Made by a program: the position numbers and the translations under genes. DNA of 33,729 nucleotides. Origin: Clostridium sp. (lineage in GTDB: Bacteria; Bacillota; Clostridia; Lachnospirales; Lachnospiraceae). Positions within the stretch are counted from its first letter, which is position 1, and every line of letters begins with the position of its first letter. Of the stretch, positions 24,265 to 31,698 are shown piece after piece. The stretch spans positions 1-33,729 of the forward strand of contig JAMPFU010000033.1 of the NCBI GenBank assembly GCA_023664385.1. Direction: 5' to 3'. The notes beneath the pieces were generated by a model that worked only from the letters and a program-made list of their open reading frames with translations, searched no databases and was not told the DNA's origin.

Positions 24265-24981
24265 ATGATTTATGTAGGTATTTGTGATGATTTAATGGAA
24301 CACAGACAAATGTTAAAGAATGTATGTGACAGATATTTCTCTGAACGTAGAATGAAATACGAAATTGTGTTATTTCAATCGGGAGAGGAAATGCTGACAT
24401 ATAAAGGTGAACACCTTATGCTGTTGCTTTTGGATATAGAGATGAAGGGGATTACAGGCATAGATGTAATGCACAAGCTTTTACACAGTGATAAGATTTG
24501 GAGAATACTTTTCGTGTCAAGCCATGATGAGCTCATGATTCAGACATTTGGATTAAAAACATTGGGCTACTGTTCAAAGCCTATAAAGTATGAAGATATA
24601 AGCAGATGGCTTGACATAGCCATTGAGGAAAGTGACTGCAATAAGGTTATTCGTTTTGAGGACCATACGTTAATTAATGTTGATGAAATCATTTATATTG
24701 AATCTGATGGACATTATATTCGTGTTCATACAATCAATGGTAGTCCGCTGTTTGTTATGGATATATTTGAAGCGTCAAAGCTTTTGAATCATACGAGTGT
24801 AGCTAGAATACATAAATCATACATGGTTAATTTTTCATACATCGATCAGCTGACTACAAGATTTGTAAAGCTTCAGGAAAGCTGCAACCAGCTTCCCGTT
24901 GGAAGAAACTATAAGAATGACGTTAAGGAGCGGTATCAGGCATACATATATGAAGTTGCAAAGAGGCGGTCAAGGTTTTAG
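24265..24981 (+). CDS. LytTR family response regulator (first pair)
   Basis: A 238-residue AgrA/LytR-type regulator. The receiver domain (1-120) has the acidic pair D8/D9 in YVGICDDLME, the phosphate-accepting D57 in LLLLDIEM, and K104-region LGYCSKPIKYED. The LytTR DNA-binding domain (about 135-235) starts IRFEDHTLINVDEIIYIESD and shows VARIHKSYMVNFSYID. The start ATG at 24265 follows GAGGAAG. It lies 23 bp before its presumed kinase. LytTR regulators bind paired direct repeats upstream of promoters, and such a pair lies at 26387-26419 behind the kinase gene. The neighbouring peptide gene is its most likely target, but the second regulator at 27215 and the stand-alone LytTR protein are alternatives. 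Confidence 0.92.
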   Translation: MIYVGICDDLMEHRQMLKNVCDRYFSERRMKYEIVLFQSGEEMLTYKGEHLMLLLLDIEMKGITGIDVMHKLLHSDKIWRILFVSSHDELMIQTFGLKTLGYCSKPIKYEDISRWLDIAIEESDCNKVIRFEDHTLINVDEIIYIESDGHYIRVHTINGSPLFVMDIFEASKLLNHTSVARIHKSYMVNFSYIDQLTTRFVKLQESCNQLPVGRNYKNDVKERYQAYIYEVAKRRSRF

Positions 24982-25004
24982 AATGTGCTGATGGGGAATA
25001 TGAC

Positions 25005-26303
25005 ATGCATACGTTTTTTGAAATTGGGTATTGCGTTGTAGACATTGTTAATTTTATTTTGGCATACAGATTTTTCTTTGGGGAGAAATTAAAAAAGAAT
25101 GTTGTTAAATATGGGTTCCTATTGCTTGGTATTATTATTTTACAGTGGATAAATATCAGCTTCATTGGGATAGAAAAGGATTTTTTAGATTTAATTTATG
25201 GCTTTGGCATCGTATTGATGTTAGGAAAAGGCAAAATAATAAGAAGATTAATCATATATTTTGATTCATATATTGTGTCTTCTGTTTTTGTCAGTGTTTT
25301 TAACTATAGTATCTGTTTTTTCTTAAAAAGAGATCAACAGCAGATGATACAAAATCCGGTTTACGGCATGATGATAAACTGTACGTTTCTGTTTTTTCTA
25401 ATAGCATATCTGCTTTATAAGAGAATTGCTCAAAAAGATAATCATTCCCTGATTGATTTTTCAACAGATCAACAAACTATATTATCCGTAGCATTATTTT
25501 GTTGTATGCTTATCATGAGCATATCACAAAATACATTTTATTATTCGGACATGCCATTAAAGGTCAAGAATTTTTTTGGTATGCTAATGTCCCTGCTTTG
25601 CACCTTTTTTATTATTGTGCTTGTGTGGCTTTCACATTCCATAAGGACGAGAGACCGGTATATGCATGAAAGAGAATTAGCAAACCTAAGAATGTATGAG
25701 CAGGAGAAACGGTTTGTCGTAATAGAAAACTCAAATGAGGAGATCAGAAAATTCAAGCATGATGTTAAGGGACATATGATTGTGCTTCACAATTATATAA
25801 CACAAAAGGATTGTGAAGGGGCAGAGGAATACTTAAATAAGATTGGAGTTAAGCTTGAAAATGACGGAAGTGGAAGCTATACGGGGATTGTGGTGCTGGA
25901 TGCAATCATTGATAACTATAGAAAGGAAATGGTTTCAAAGAATATTGAATTTCATTGGGATGGAAAATGCAGTCTTTCAGAGACGGATGTTGATTTGTTT
26001 GATTTGTGTACTGTGTTTGAGAACATTCTTGTAAATGCAATAGAGGCATGTGAAAAAATAGCTTCACACAGGGTTGTACGTATTTCCGTACAAATGATAA
26101 ATAAGAAAATATGTATTATTGAGAAAAATACGATGAGTGGAAATTTGATTTTAGATAAGGCAGGTGAACTGGTTACAACAAAGCCTGATAAGAAAAATCA
26201 TGGCTTAGGAACGAAAAATATAAGGGACGTTGTTCTAAAACATGATGGGATGATAAGATTTGGAAGCGAGGATGGATGGTTTGAGATAGCACTGCAAATA
26301 TAA
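25005..26303 (+). CDS. GHKL sensor histidine kinase, AgrC-like (first pair)
   Basis: A 432-residue kinase. Six or so membrane segments fill residues 1-210 in the manner of AgrC-type peptide receptors, with no large outside domain. A coiled stretch precedes the phosphoacceptor region FKHDVKGHMIVLHNYI with H252. The ATPase domain of GHKL type follows, with LCTVFENILVNAIEACEKIA as N box and KNHGLGTKNIRDVV as G2 box. The ATG at 25005 follows GATGGGGAATATGAC. The topology suggests it senses a membrane-accessible peptide or lipid. No agrB or agrD lies nearby; the 17-residue peptide gene downstream is a candidate source of the signal. The transcript ends at the terminator at 26325. Confidence 0.9.
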   Translation: MHTFFEIGYCVVDIVNFILAYRFFFGEKLKKNVVKYGFLLLGIIILQWINISFIGIEKDFLDLIYGFGIVLMLGKGKIIRRLIIYFDSYIVSSVFVSVFNYSICFFLKRDQQQMIQNPVYGMMINCTFLFFLIAYLLYKRIAQKDNHSLIDFSTDQQTILSVALFCCMLIMSISQNTFYYSDMPLKVKNFFGMLMSLLCTFFIIVLVWLSHSIRTRDRYMHERELANLRMYEQEKRFVVIENSNEEIRKFKHDVKGHMIVLHNYITQKDCEGAEEYLNKIGVKLENDGSGSYTGIVVLDAIIDNYRKEMVSKNIEFHWDGKCSLSETDVDLFDLCTVFENILVNAIEACEKIASHRVVRISVQMINKKICIIEKNTMSGNLILDKAGELVTTKPDKKNHGLGTKNIRDVVLKHDGMIRFGSEDGWFEIALQI

Positions 26304-26324
26304 AAGATTTTGAAAATAAAAATG

Positions 26325-26367
26325 AAAAACAGGGATTAAATGATAGAAATTTAATCTCTGTTTTTTT
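26325..26367 (+). terminator. Terminator after the first kinase gene
   Basis: AAAAACAG-g-GATTAAA (26325-26339) pairs with TTTAATC-t-CTGTTTTT, followed by more T. The A/T-rich ends let it act on both strands. It separates the kinase gene from the peptide unit. Confidence 0.85.
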
Positions 26368-26386
26368 AGTTTATTTTGAAGAAAAA

Positions 26387-26455
26387 TGTCGTTTGTGCAG
26401 AAAAAGTGTCGTTTGTGCACGGACAATTGCAAGGTTCTTTTAATCCTTATACCAT
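26387..26455 (+). promoter_or_regulatory. Two LytTR-box-like direct repeats and promoter for the peptide gene
   Basis: TGTCGTTTGTGCA occurs at 26387-26399 and again, identical, at 26407-26419, 20 bp apart, two helical turns. The repeats include CGTTTGT, close to the GTTNRK heart of LytTR/AgrA boxes, which also act in pairs about 21 bp apart. Eight bases later come TTGCAA (26427-26432) and a weak -10 TACCAT (26450-26455), with a 17-bp spacer. A weak promoter with a regulator pair ending just before the -35 fits activation. Confidence 0.7.
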
Positions 26456-26507
26456 GAGATTACAGGCAGGTTTGAACTGTATTTTCATGGTAAAGGAGGG
26501 AAAGAAA

Positions 26508-26561
26508 ATGGCATTTTTTGGTTTGAATTTAACGTGGTTTACTAGATGGCTTTTTAAGTAA
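26508..26561 (+). CDS. 17-residue aromatic cationic peptide, predicted LytTR-controlled
   Basis: ATG at 26508 follows AAGGAGGG by seven bases, as good a binding site as any in the window. The product MAFFGLNLTWFTRWLFK has six aromatic residues (four Phe, two Trp), two positive and no negative charges. The frame is open further upstream, but those codons lie over the direct repeats and the promoter, before the expected start near 26462, so they are not translated. The gene has its own promoter, paired regulator sites and a strong terminator. That arrangement is hard to explain as chance. A secreted or membrane-active signal or bacteriocin-like peptide, sensed by the AgrC-like kinase or its neighbour, is my inference. 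No export or maturation gene is evident. Confidence 0.65.
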   Translation: MAFFGLNLTWFTRWLFK

Positions 26562-26575
26562 TAAAAGATAAATTT

Positions 26576-26624
26576 AAAGGGCTGCGAAATAAACTGTAAA
26601 ACATGATAGTTTCACAGCCCTTTT
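26576..26624 (+). terminator. Terminator after the peptide gene
   Basis: AAAGGGCTG-c-GAAA (26576-26589) pairs with TTTC-a-CAGCCCTTTT (26611-26624), and an inner ACT/AGT pair extends it. The stem is long, GC-rich and ends in TTTT, so the peptide gene is a closed unit. Confidence 0.9.
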
Positions 26625-26645
26625 GAAAAGGGAAAAGGTAATCGC

Positions 26646-27098
26646 ATGTATGAGGAGAATACAAACATAATTAAACCATATGAAAATAGCGGGCTGGTCA
26701 TTATCGCAGTGTGGCATCATAATTTGGCACGGTTATATACAAAGGATATATTATTTATATCCAGAAATAAGTATAAAAGTAGGGTACATGTTATTGAAGA
26801 AGCCATACATTTTGGATTTGAAAAAAAGGTTTCATGTAAAATGAGACTGGATGAAATGTATGAAATCTTAAAGGATTATGGATTTGAATATGCACATAAC
26901 AGCTATTTGGTAAACCTTAGATATGTTATAAGAAAGACAAACACGGAATTGGAATTAATTGATGGCACACATCTGTCAATCTCCAGGACAAAGGAGAAAA
27001 CCTTTGCAGATGCTTTGGTAAGATCAGATAAAAAATTAAAAAAGCACAGTAATGAAATGAATTATAAGAGAGTATATGAGTCCGAACGGTTTACATAA
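26646..27098 (+). CDS. Stand-alone LytTR DNA-binding protein
   Basis: A 150-residue protein. An N-terminal 20 residues without known domain precede a LytTR domain at about 25-130: DILFISRNKYKSRVHVIEEA, a helix RLDEMYEILKDYGFEYAHNS, YLVNLRYVIR and a final ELELIDGTHLSISRTKEKTF. No receiver domain is present, so phosphorylation cannot control it directly. It may compete with or assist the full regulators on the same boxes. The ATG at 26646 is preceded by only AAAAGG. It follows the peptide gene's terminator and may be reached by read-through from it. No kinase gene is directly attached. Confidence 0.82.
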   Translation: MYEENTNIIKPYENSGLVIIAVWHHNLARLYTKDILFISRNKYKSRVHVIEEAIHFGFEKKVSCKMRLDEMYEILKDYGFEYAHNSYLVNLRYVIRKTNTELELIDGTHLSISRTKEKTFADALVRSDKKLKKHSNEMNYKRVYESERFT

Positions 27099-27100
27099 AA

Positions 27101-27114
27101 TTATCGACCGATAA
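27101..27114 (+). promoter_or_regulatory. Inverted repeat before the second regulator gene
   Basis: TTATCG-AC-CGATAA is a perfect 6+2+6 inverted repeat four bases after the LytTR gene's stop and about 100 bp before the regulator at 27215. No clear promoter accompanies it and no T tract follows, so an operator is more likely than a terminator. Confidence 0.35.
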
Positions 27115-27214
27115 ATATTTATTAAACGGCAAAACACGATATTTTTAATGTTGATTACGAAGAATTTTTTAAAGAATAAATAAAAACTTTTTATTGCGTG
27201 TGGGGGGGATTGTA

Positions 27215-27940
27215 ATGTTTACTGTTGCAATATGTGATGATGAAATAGATGAGCTTGGGAGATTGGCGGAGATTTTAGAAGCAATAGCCACAAAAAATGG
27301 CATTTGTGTTGAAATTGAGGATTTTTTAAGCGGAGAAAAACTGTTGAAACAAATGCGGGACAATAAGGTTCGGTATGATTTGATTTTTTTGGATATAGAA
27401 ATGGAGCATTTGAACGGACTGGATACTGCGAGGCAGATTCGTGAAATGGACGAGCAGGTTTATTTGATATATGTAACTGGCTTTGAAAGCTACGCGTTGG
27501 AAGCCTATGAGGTGCACCCGTATCATTTTATCGTAAAGCCTGCATCCATAGAAACCCTTGAGAAGTGTTTTTTGAAGGTATATAAAAACATTTCGGCTGA
27601 AGCCTGTTATTATGAATTTCGGTATAAAAGGGTCTATTACAAATTACCGGTGCGCAATATTATACTGTTTGAAAGTGACAAAAGACGTATTCATATTTAT
27701 CTCGCCGACGGAACTGTTTGTACATACTATGACAAGCTGGGGCTGATTGAAGAAAAGCTGCAAAATGCCGATTTTTGGAGAATACACCAATCGTATTTGA
27801 TTCATGCAAAATACATTCGGTATAAGGCATTTAATTATGTTGTGCTGACAAATGGCAGGAAGCTTTTTATAAGTGAACACAGAAGAAAAGAGATTAATGA
27901 AAAATATTTAAAAATGATTGAGAGGCAGTTTATTGAGTGA
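27215..27940 (+). CDS. LytTR family response regulator (second pair)
   Basis: A 241-residue regulator of the same build as the one at 24265 but distant from it. The receiver domain has FTVAICDDEIDE, the phosphate-accepting D60 in YDLIFLDIEM and HPYHFIVKPAS. The LytTR domain (about 140-240) shows VRNIILFESDKRRIHIYLAD and FWRIHQSYLIHAKYIR. I chose the ATG at 27215, behind a run of seven G; an in-frame TTG at 27194 has no binding site. The end overlaps the next gene by a few bases, so regulator and kinase are translated together. Confidence 0.9.
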   Translation: MFTVAICDDEIDELGRLAEILEAIATKNGICVEIEDFLSGEKLLKQMRDNKVRYDLIFLDIEMEHLNGLDTARQIREMDEQVYLIYVTGFESYALEAYEVHPYHFIVKPASIETLEKCFLKVYKNISAEACYYEFRYKRVYYKLPVRNIILFESDKRRIHIYLADGTVCTYYDKLGLIEEKLQNADFWRIHQSYLIHAKYIRYKAFNYVVLTNGRKLFISEHRRKEINEKYLKMIERQFIE

Positions 27941-28694
27941 TAATGATATGGTTGGAAGTTTAATCAATATTTTACCAGTGGTGTTTTCCCTTGCTTTACT
28001 ACTGTATATCAAGCTGATTTACAGATACGGGCAGAAACGAAAAAACGATATATTGAAACGGGAATTGGATTTGTATTTGGATAATATAAAAGAAAATACA
28101 ATACTTGAAATTCGGAAAAACAGGCATGACTTGAAGCATAAGCTTGCATATATGCTGGTGCTTTCAAGAAATAAGGAATATGAAAAGCTGGAAGCATACA
28201 TTGAAGAAATGGCAGATTTAAAATCTTTGGACGGTCTATCGGTTGCAAAAACGAATCATACACTTATTGATACTTTGGTTAATTCCAAGTATGTGACGGC
28301 TCAAAGATGTGGCATCCAATTTCGGGCGAAACTGGACATACCCTATAATCTGCCCTTTGACAATGCGGATTTGTGTGTGATTTTGGGAAATGCGCTGGAT
28401 AATGCAATAGAAGCAAATCAGAAACAGAGTCTAGAGGATGCTTATATTGATTTGAAAATGAGATATGACAGGGGAAACCTTGCCATATTTCTGGAAAATA
28501 CCTTTGACGGCATTGTGAAAAAGGACAGTAAGGGAAGGATGGTTACGCGAAAAAAGGATAGGGAAAGCCATGGTATAGGGATATGCTCCATTCAAAATTC
28601 CCTGACAAAATACCACGGCTATATGGGTGTTAATGTTGAGGATAAGATATATAAGCTTATGATTATTATGTACCCACCGCAGACACAACGGTGA
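27933..28694 (+). CDS. Short GHKL histidine kinase with one TM segment (second pair)
   Basis: A protein of about 253 residues. One membrane segment lies at about 10-27 (INILPVVFSLALLLYIKLIY), then a coil and the phosphoacceptor region IRKNRHDLKHKLAYML, the N box ADLCVILGNALDNAIEANQK and the G2 box ESHGIGICSIQNS. The start is uncertain: TTG at 27933, seven bases after GAGAGG and overlapping the regulator stop, or ATG at 27948 without a binding site. Unlike AgrC-type kinases it lacks the polytopic sensor half. It may therefore take its signal from a partner membrane protein or from the cytoplasm. GHKL kinases of this short form occur with LytTR regulators in Lachnospiraceae. Confidence 0.85.
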   Translation: MSDNDMVGSLINILPVVFSLALLLYIKLIYRYGQKRKNDILKRELDLYLDNIKENTILEIRKNRHDLKHKLAYMLVLSRNKEYEKLEAYIEEMADLKSLDGLSVAKTNHTLIDTLVNSKYVTAQRCGIQFRAKLDIPYNLPFDNADLCVILGNALDNAIEANQKQSLEDAYIDLKMRYDRGNLAIFLENTFDGIVKKDSKGRMVTRKKDRESHGIGICSIQNSLTKYHGYMGVNVEDKIYKLMIIMYPPQTQR

Positions 28695-28734
28695 AATAAA
28701 ATATAAGAAAGTTTAAAAACGGATTGAAAAAAGG

Positions 28735-28808
28735 AAAGGCTTGACAGAACAGAACCGAAAATCTGCGTGATTACATCTGATTTTGAAATATGTCCTGCCA
28801 GCCCTTTT
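28735..28808 (+). terminator. Possible terminator or leader structure after the second kinase gene
   Basis: AAAGGCT (28735-28741) can pair with AGCCcTTTT (28800-28808). Inside, AAAATC (about 28760) pairs with GATTTT (about 28781). The loop is large for a terminator. It could be a leader element of the XRE gene instead. Confidence 0.3.
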
Positions 28809-28830
28809 GAATTGATAGGGAGACAAAAAT

Positions 28831-29142
28831 ATGTATGATAAAAATGAGTGCGGGAAACGATTAAGGCAGCTTCGAAAGGCAAAAGGAAAGACACAGCAGG
28901 GTGTTGCAAGAGAGGTCGGATTATCCATAGACACCCTGTGTAAGGTTGAACGGGGGCAAAGAAGTCCGTCTGTCTTTGTGGTGGATTTACTGAGCAGATA
29001 TTATCAGACAACGACCGATTATATTATAAATGGTCGTATCTACAGTGAGCAGGAGACAAAGGAAATGTCAAAATCCATACTGGAACAAAAGTGTGATGTA
29101 GTGGAACAACTGATAGGTGATATCAGGGAGTTAATTACATAA
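28831..29142 (+). CDS. XRE family helix-turn-helix regulator
   Basis: A 103-residue protein. The HTH_3 domain covers about 8-65: GKRLRQLRKAKGKTQQGVAR, EVGLSIDTLCKVERGQRSPS and LLSRYYQTTTDYIINGRI. A helical tail of 35 residues (EQETKEMSKSILEQKCDVVE) probably holds the dimer together. The ATG at 28831 follows ATAGGGAGACAAAAAT. Regulators of this size commonly repress their own operon or a neighbouring gene; the DUF4231-like gene 138 bp downstream is the nearest candidate. No palindromic operator stood out near its start. Confidence 0.88.
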   Translation: MYDKNECGKRLRQLRKAKGKTQQGVAREVGLSIDTLCKVERGQRSPSVFVVDLLSRYYQTTTDYIINGRIYSEQETKEMSKSILEQKCDVVEQLIGDIRELIT

Positions 29143-29280
29143 GCTGTTACAGACAAATTCTAAAATTCCTCTATTCGTATATATGTCCATATAGTAATCA
29201 CAAATGATTTCTCTGTTCACATCACCCGTGCTTAAATCATATCATGATAAAAAGACAACCATTTTTTATACAGGGTGGAC

Positions 29281-29790
29281 ATGGGTAAAAAAATAAGAAT
29301 CAAAAGAAATAATGACGAGTTTGATTTTTGGCTTAATGGCATGACGGATGAGAATATGAAAAACTATATAAAATACCGAATTGTAAAACAGATTGACTGG
29401 TTTGAAGTCAAGGGAAGATTTTGTAAAAATAAGTATCAAAGGTTTATGCTTGCGTCCATCATAATAAGCTCCATAATACCGATATTGTCTATTTTTGCCG
29501 ATGGTTCAGTGTTGATGAAAACGGTTATTGCAATTCTTGGTTCACTTGTATCGGTTATAGGGTCATATATCACGCTTCAAAATTATAAGGAGCTGTGGAT
29601 AAAATATGTAAGCGAGAAAAGTATTTTACAGAATATGCTTTATATGTATTTTAACTGCCGTGGTGAGTTTGACATTGCGGATGAAAAAGAGAGAAATGGA
29701 AAGCTGATTGATACATGTGAAAATTATTTTTTACAAAATGTAAATGCATTAAATAAGTCGGAAATGTCGGATGGTGGTATCACTAATTAA
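29281..29790 (+). CDS. DUF4231/SLATT-like two-TM protein
   Basis: A 169-residue protein with a charged N-terminal 60 residues (NDEFDFWLNGMTDENMKNYI, then YRIVKQIDWFEVKGRFCKNK), two membrane segments at about 60-77 and 85-103 with a short turn (ASIIISSIIPILSIFADG, then VIAILGSLVSVIGSYITLQN), and a helical cytoplasmic tail (YKELWIKYVSEKSILQNMLY). This is the build of DUF4231 and related SLATT proteins. SLATT proteins are predicted membrane effectors in nucleotide-signal-dependent defence, usually beside a nucleotide cyclase; no cyclase is seen here. ATG 29281 is close behind GGGTGG; GTG at 29275 is the alternative. It is a single gene without a clear terminator. Confidence 0.68.
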   Translation: MGKKIRIKRNNDEFDFWLNGMTDENMKNYIKYRIVKQIDWFEVKGRFCKNKYQRFMLASIIISSIIPILSIFADGSVLMKTVIAILGSLVSVIGSYITLQNYKELWIKYVSEKSILQNMLYMYFNCRGEFDIADEKERNGKLIDTCENYFLQNVNALNKSEMSDGGITN

Positions 29791-29893
29791 TTTAGAAAAA
29801 ACAGTTACTTACCTGGGTTTGCAGACATGTTATCATCATGTTGAAGAATTTATTGATGATGAAAATTAAGTGGTGTTATAAAAAATATTACAA

Positions 29894-29956
29894 CTACTTG
29901 ACAATACAAAGTAGCTGTGATATTTTTTATTTAGCTACTAAGCAAAACAAAGTAGC
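29894..29956 (+). promoter_or_regulatory. Promoter with AAGTAG half-sites before the PadR gene
   Basis: TTGACA (29898-29903) and TATTTT (29921-29926) with a 17-bp spacer. Half-sites occur as CTACTT (29894), AAAGTAGCT (29908), AGCTACT (29933) and AAAGTAGC (29949). AGTAGCT at 29910-29916 and AGCTACT at 29933-29939 form an inverted repeat across the -10 element. This is the layout of an autoregulated PadR promoter. Confidence 0.6.
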
Positions 29957-30081
29957 CAATATAGGTGAATTTAGGAATGAGCAAAAGCGCTATTTGAGAA
30001 TGCAGCCACACAATGGACATTTGCAAAAGCAGCGTTTCGCTCATGGCTGGACAAATTGGAAATGGAGTGATTTGGAACAAA

Positions 30082-30414
30082 ATGGAAGATACACAACTTT
30101 TAAAGGGCGTTTTGGAGGGCTGTGTCCTTGGCATTATCAGGAAGGGAGAGACATACGGTTATGAAATCCTTTCTGTGCTGGAGGAGGCGGGCTTTGAAAA
30201 TATGGCAGAGGGAACCTTATATCCCGTGCTTACAAGGCTGGACAAAAAGGGTGCCATTGCTTGCCGCAAGGAAAAGTCGCCCCTTGGCCCCATAAGAAAA
30301 TATTACAGCATCACGGAAGACGGAGAAAAATTATATCAGCAATTTCAAAAAAATTTTAAACAGCTTGTAAAAAATGCAGAAAATATTTTGGATGAAAAAA
30401 CAGCGAAGGAATGA
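30082..30414 (+). CDS. PadR family transcriptional regulator
   Basis: A 110-residue winged-helix protein of usual PadR length: MEDTQLLKGVLEGCVLGIIR, ETYGYEILSVLEEAGFENMA, EGTLYPVLTRLDKKGAIACR, PLGPIRKYYSITEDGEKLYQ, then a C-terminal dimer helix. I start at ATG 30082, the usual N-terminus of the family; longer versions begin with unrelated codons. The stop shares ATGA with an ATG of the next frame, but the next gene's better start is 30 bp further on. PadR proteins of this subgroup are typically coded with a membrane partner and repress their own operon until a ligand binds; the half-site cluster upstream fits. The leader between promoter and ATG is about 150 bases. Confidence 0.92.
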   Translation: MEDTQLLKGVLEGCVLGIIRKGETYGYEILSVLEEAGFENMAEGTLYPVLTRLDKKGAIACRKEKSPLGPIRKYYSITEDGEKLYQQFQKNFKQLVKNAENILDEKTAKE

Positions 30415-30443
30415 GCGAATGTTTCAAAGGGAGGAATAAAATT

Positions 30444-31556
30444 ATGGATTATACAGAACTGTCACAGAAACTAGAGGGCGAGTACCGAAGAATTTTTGAC
30501 GAGGTTGAGGCTTATGCAATCATAAAGAATTATGCAGGTGAGGGAAAAGAGGAGCTTATGATGAACCTGCTGGATATGCTGCTGACGGCGCAGACAGAAG
30601 GCAAAGAAGCAGAGAAAATTGTGGGAAATGACGTCAGAAAATTTTGTGAGGATTATTTCACGGCATACGATAAAAAGAAAGGACGGCTGGAACAGATTGG
30701 CTATATGCTTTCCATGTATGCATGGCTTGGATTATTTAACTGCTGCTTAGATTTCTTTGATGACAATATGAAATTTGTAGGACTTGTGGCAGGGGCAAAG
30801 ACGAATTGGACTGTTATGATATGCTGTCTGGGAGCTGCCATTGTCGTTTCTGAGGTGCTGGATATCGTGCTTAACATTGTTTACAGAAATAAGCCTGCGA
30901 AGTCGGATAAGCTGGTTAGAATTATACTGCTTGTTGCTGTCGTCAGTGGAATAATCGGACTTGTGGTTGCCCATACCTGTAATCTGGAATTGCTGCTGCC
31001 GCTGGTGCCGACCATGATAATCTGCATCACGGTCATAGCTGTGGGATTTATTTACAAACGAATTAAAAATTATAAGCAGTATGGCTCCATTTGGGCACCA
31101 AAGGAAGAAAAAATAAAGAATGTGATTTCTGTTTCGGATGATGACGGGACCTTTTCTGAGTATGAACAGTTGATTATCGGGCATTTTTCCGAGCTGTATG
31201 ATAAGAAAAATGCAAAACGCATAAAGAAAAACAAGCCTGCCATGACCAAGGAGGAATTTATGGATTTTCTGGAAAAGGAAAATGGGAAGCTTAAGAGGGA
31301 CTCCAAACGAATACCAATTCTGTGGGGTATCTTATGTATTATAACAACTGTGACCGTGGGTGTGGCAGGTGGCTTTAAGAGCTTTGCTGATGGCGCAGGC
31401 TTCTTTGGAACCTTGGTAGGCATCATGTTTGTTGTTTACTATTTTATTTTTGCAAAATTCTTTTACGGCAAAATTTTACGTGACCGCATGAAGCTGTTTG
31501 AAAAGTGCCGCAATGACGGGAAAACGGTGCTTGACTATGCAAAGGAGAAAGAGTAA
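30444..31556 (+). CDS. Polytopic membrane protein partner of PadR (DUF1048/DUF1129-like N-terminus)
   Basis: A 370-residue protein. The ATG at 30444 follows GGGAGGAATAAAATT; an earlier ATG at 30411 overlaps the PadR stop but has no binding site. The first 75 residues are helical (YTELSQKLEGEYRRIFDEVE, then LLDMLLTAQTEGKEAEKIVG and NDVRKFCEDY) and resemble DUF1048 or DUF1129-type domains found next to PadR genes. About six membrane segments follow, around 90-110, 120-145, 155-175, 180-205, 290-312 and 320-345, with a charged cytoplasmic loop of about 75 residues (210-285). The function of such partners is unknown; some act in sensing envelope stress. The pair is an operon. Confidence 0.65.
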   Translation: MDYTELSQKLEGEYRRIFDEVEAYAIIKNYAGEGKEELMMNLLDMLLTAQTEGKEAEKIVGNDVRKFCEDYFTAYDKKKGRLEQIGYMLSMYAWLGLFNCCLDFFDDNMKFVGLVAGAKTNWTVMICCLGAAIVVSEVLDIVLNIVYRNKPAKSDKLVRIILLVAVVSGIIGLVVAHTCNLELLLPLVPTMIICITVIAVGFIYKRIKNYKQYGSIWAPKEEKIKNVISVSDDDGTFSEYEQLIIGHFSELYDKKNAKRIKKNKPAMTKEEFMDFLEKENGKLKRDSKRIPILWGILCIITTVTVGVAGGFKSFADGAGFFGTLVGIMFVVYYFIFAKFFYGKILRDRMKLFEKCRNDGKTVLDYAKEKE

Positions 31557-31610
31557 CCAAATCACCCATGTATAAAATCAAATGCCTTTGGGTAAAGTAT
31601 GTATTTACAC

Positions 31611-31657
31611 TTTACTCTGCGAAAATATTTTGATATAATCGCTTTAGATTGCTAAAG
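31611..31657 (+). promoter_or_regulatory. Promoter of the alpha-amylase gene with palindrome at the start point
   Basis: TTTACT (31611-31616) and TATAAT (31634-31639) with a 17-bp spacer. CTTTAG-ATTG-CTAAAG (31642-31657) lies across the expected transcription start. A related AAAGT/ACTTT pair lies just upstream (from about 31594). It is not a CcpA cre site. A dedicated repressor is likely. Confidence 0.65.
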
Positions 31658-31698
31658 TGTATATTTTTTCCAAATTAAATTTGCGGAGGTTAGATAAA

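Noticed and set aside
26376-26507. Longer 61-residue version of the peptide gene
   Set aside because: The extra codons overlie the direct repeats and promoter elements, begin with TTG without a binding site, and lie upstream of the expected transcript start.
24265-26624. Classical agr system (AgrBDCA)
   Set aside because: There is no AgrB-like protease, and the 17-residue peptide lacks the cysteine needed for a thiolactone ring and the acidic C-terminal tail of AgrD.
29838-30164. 108-codon open frame
   Set aside because: Runs over the PadR promoter, its half-sites and the PadR gene in another frame; no binding site and no recognisable protein character.
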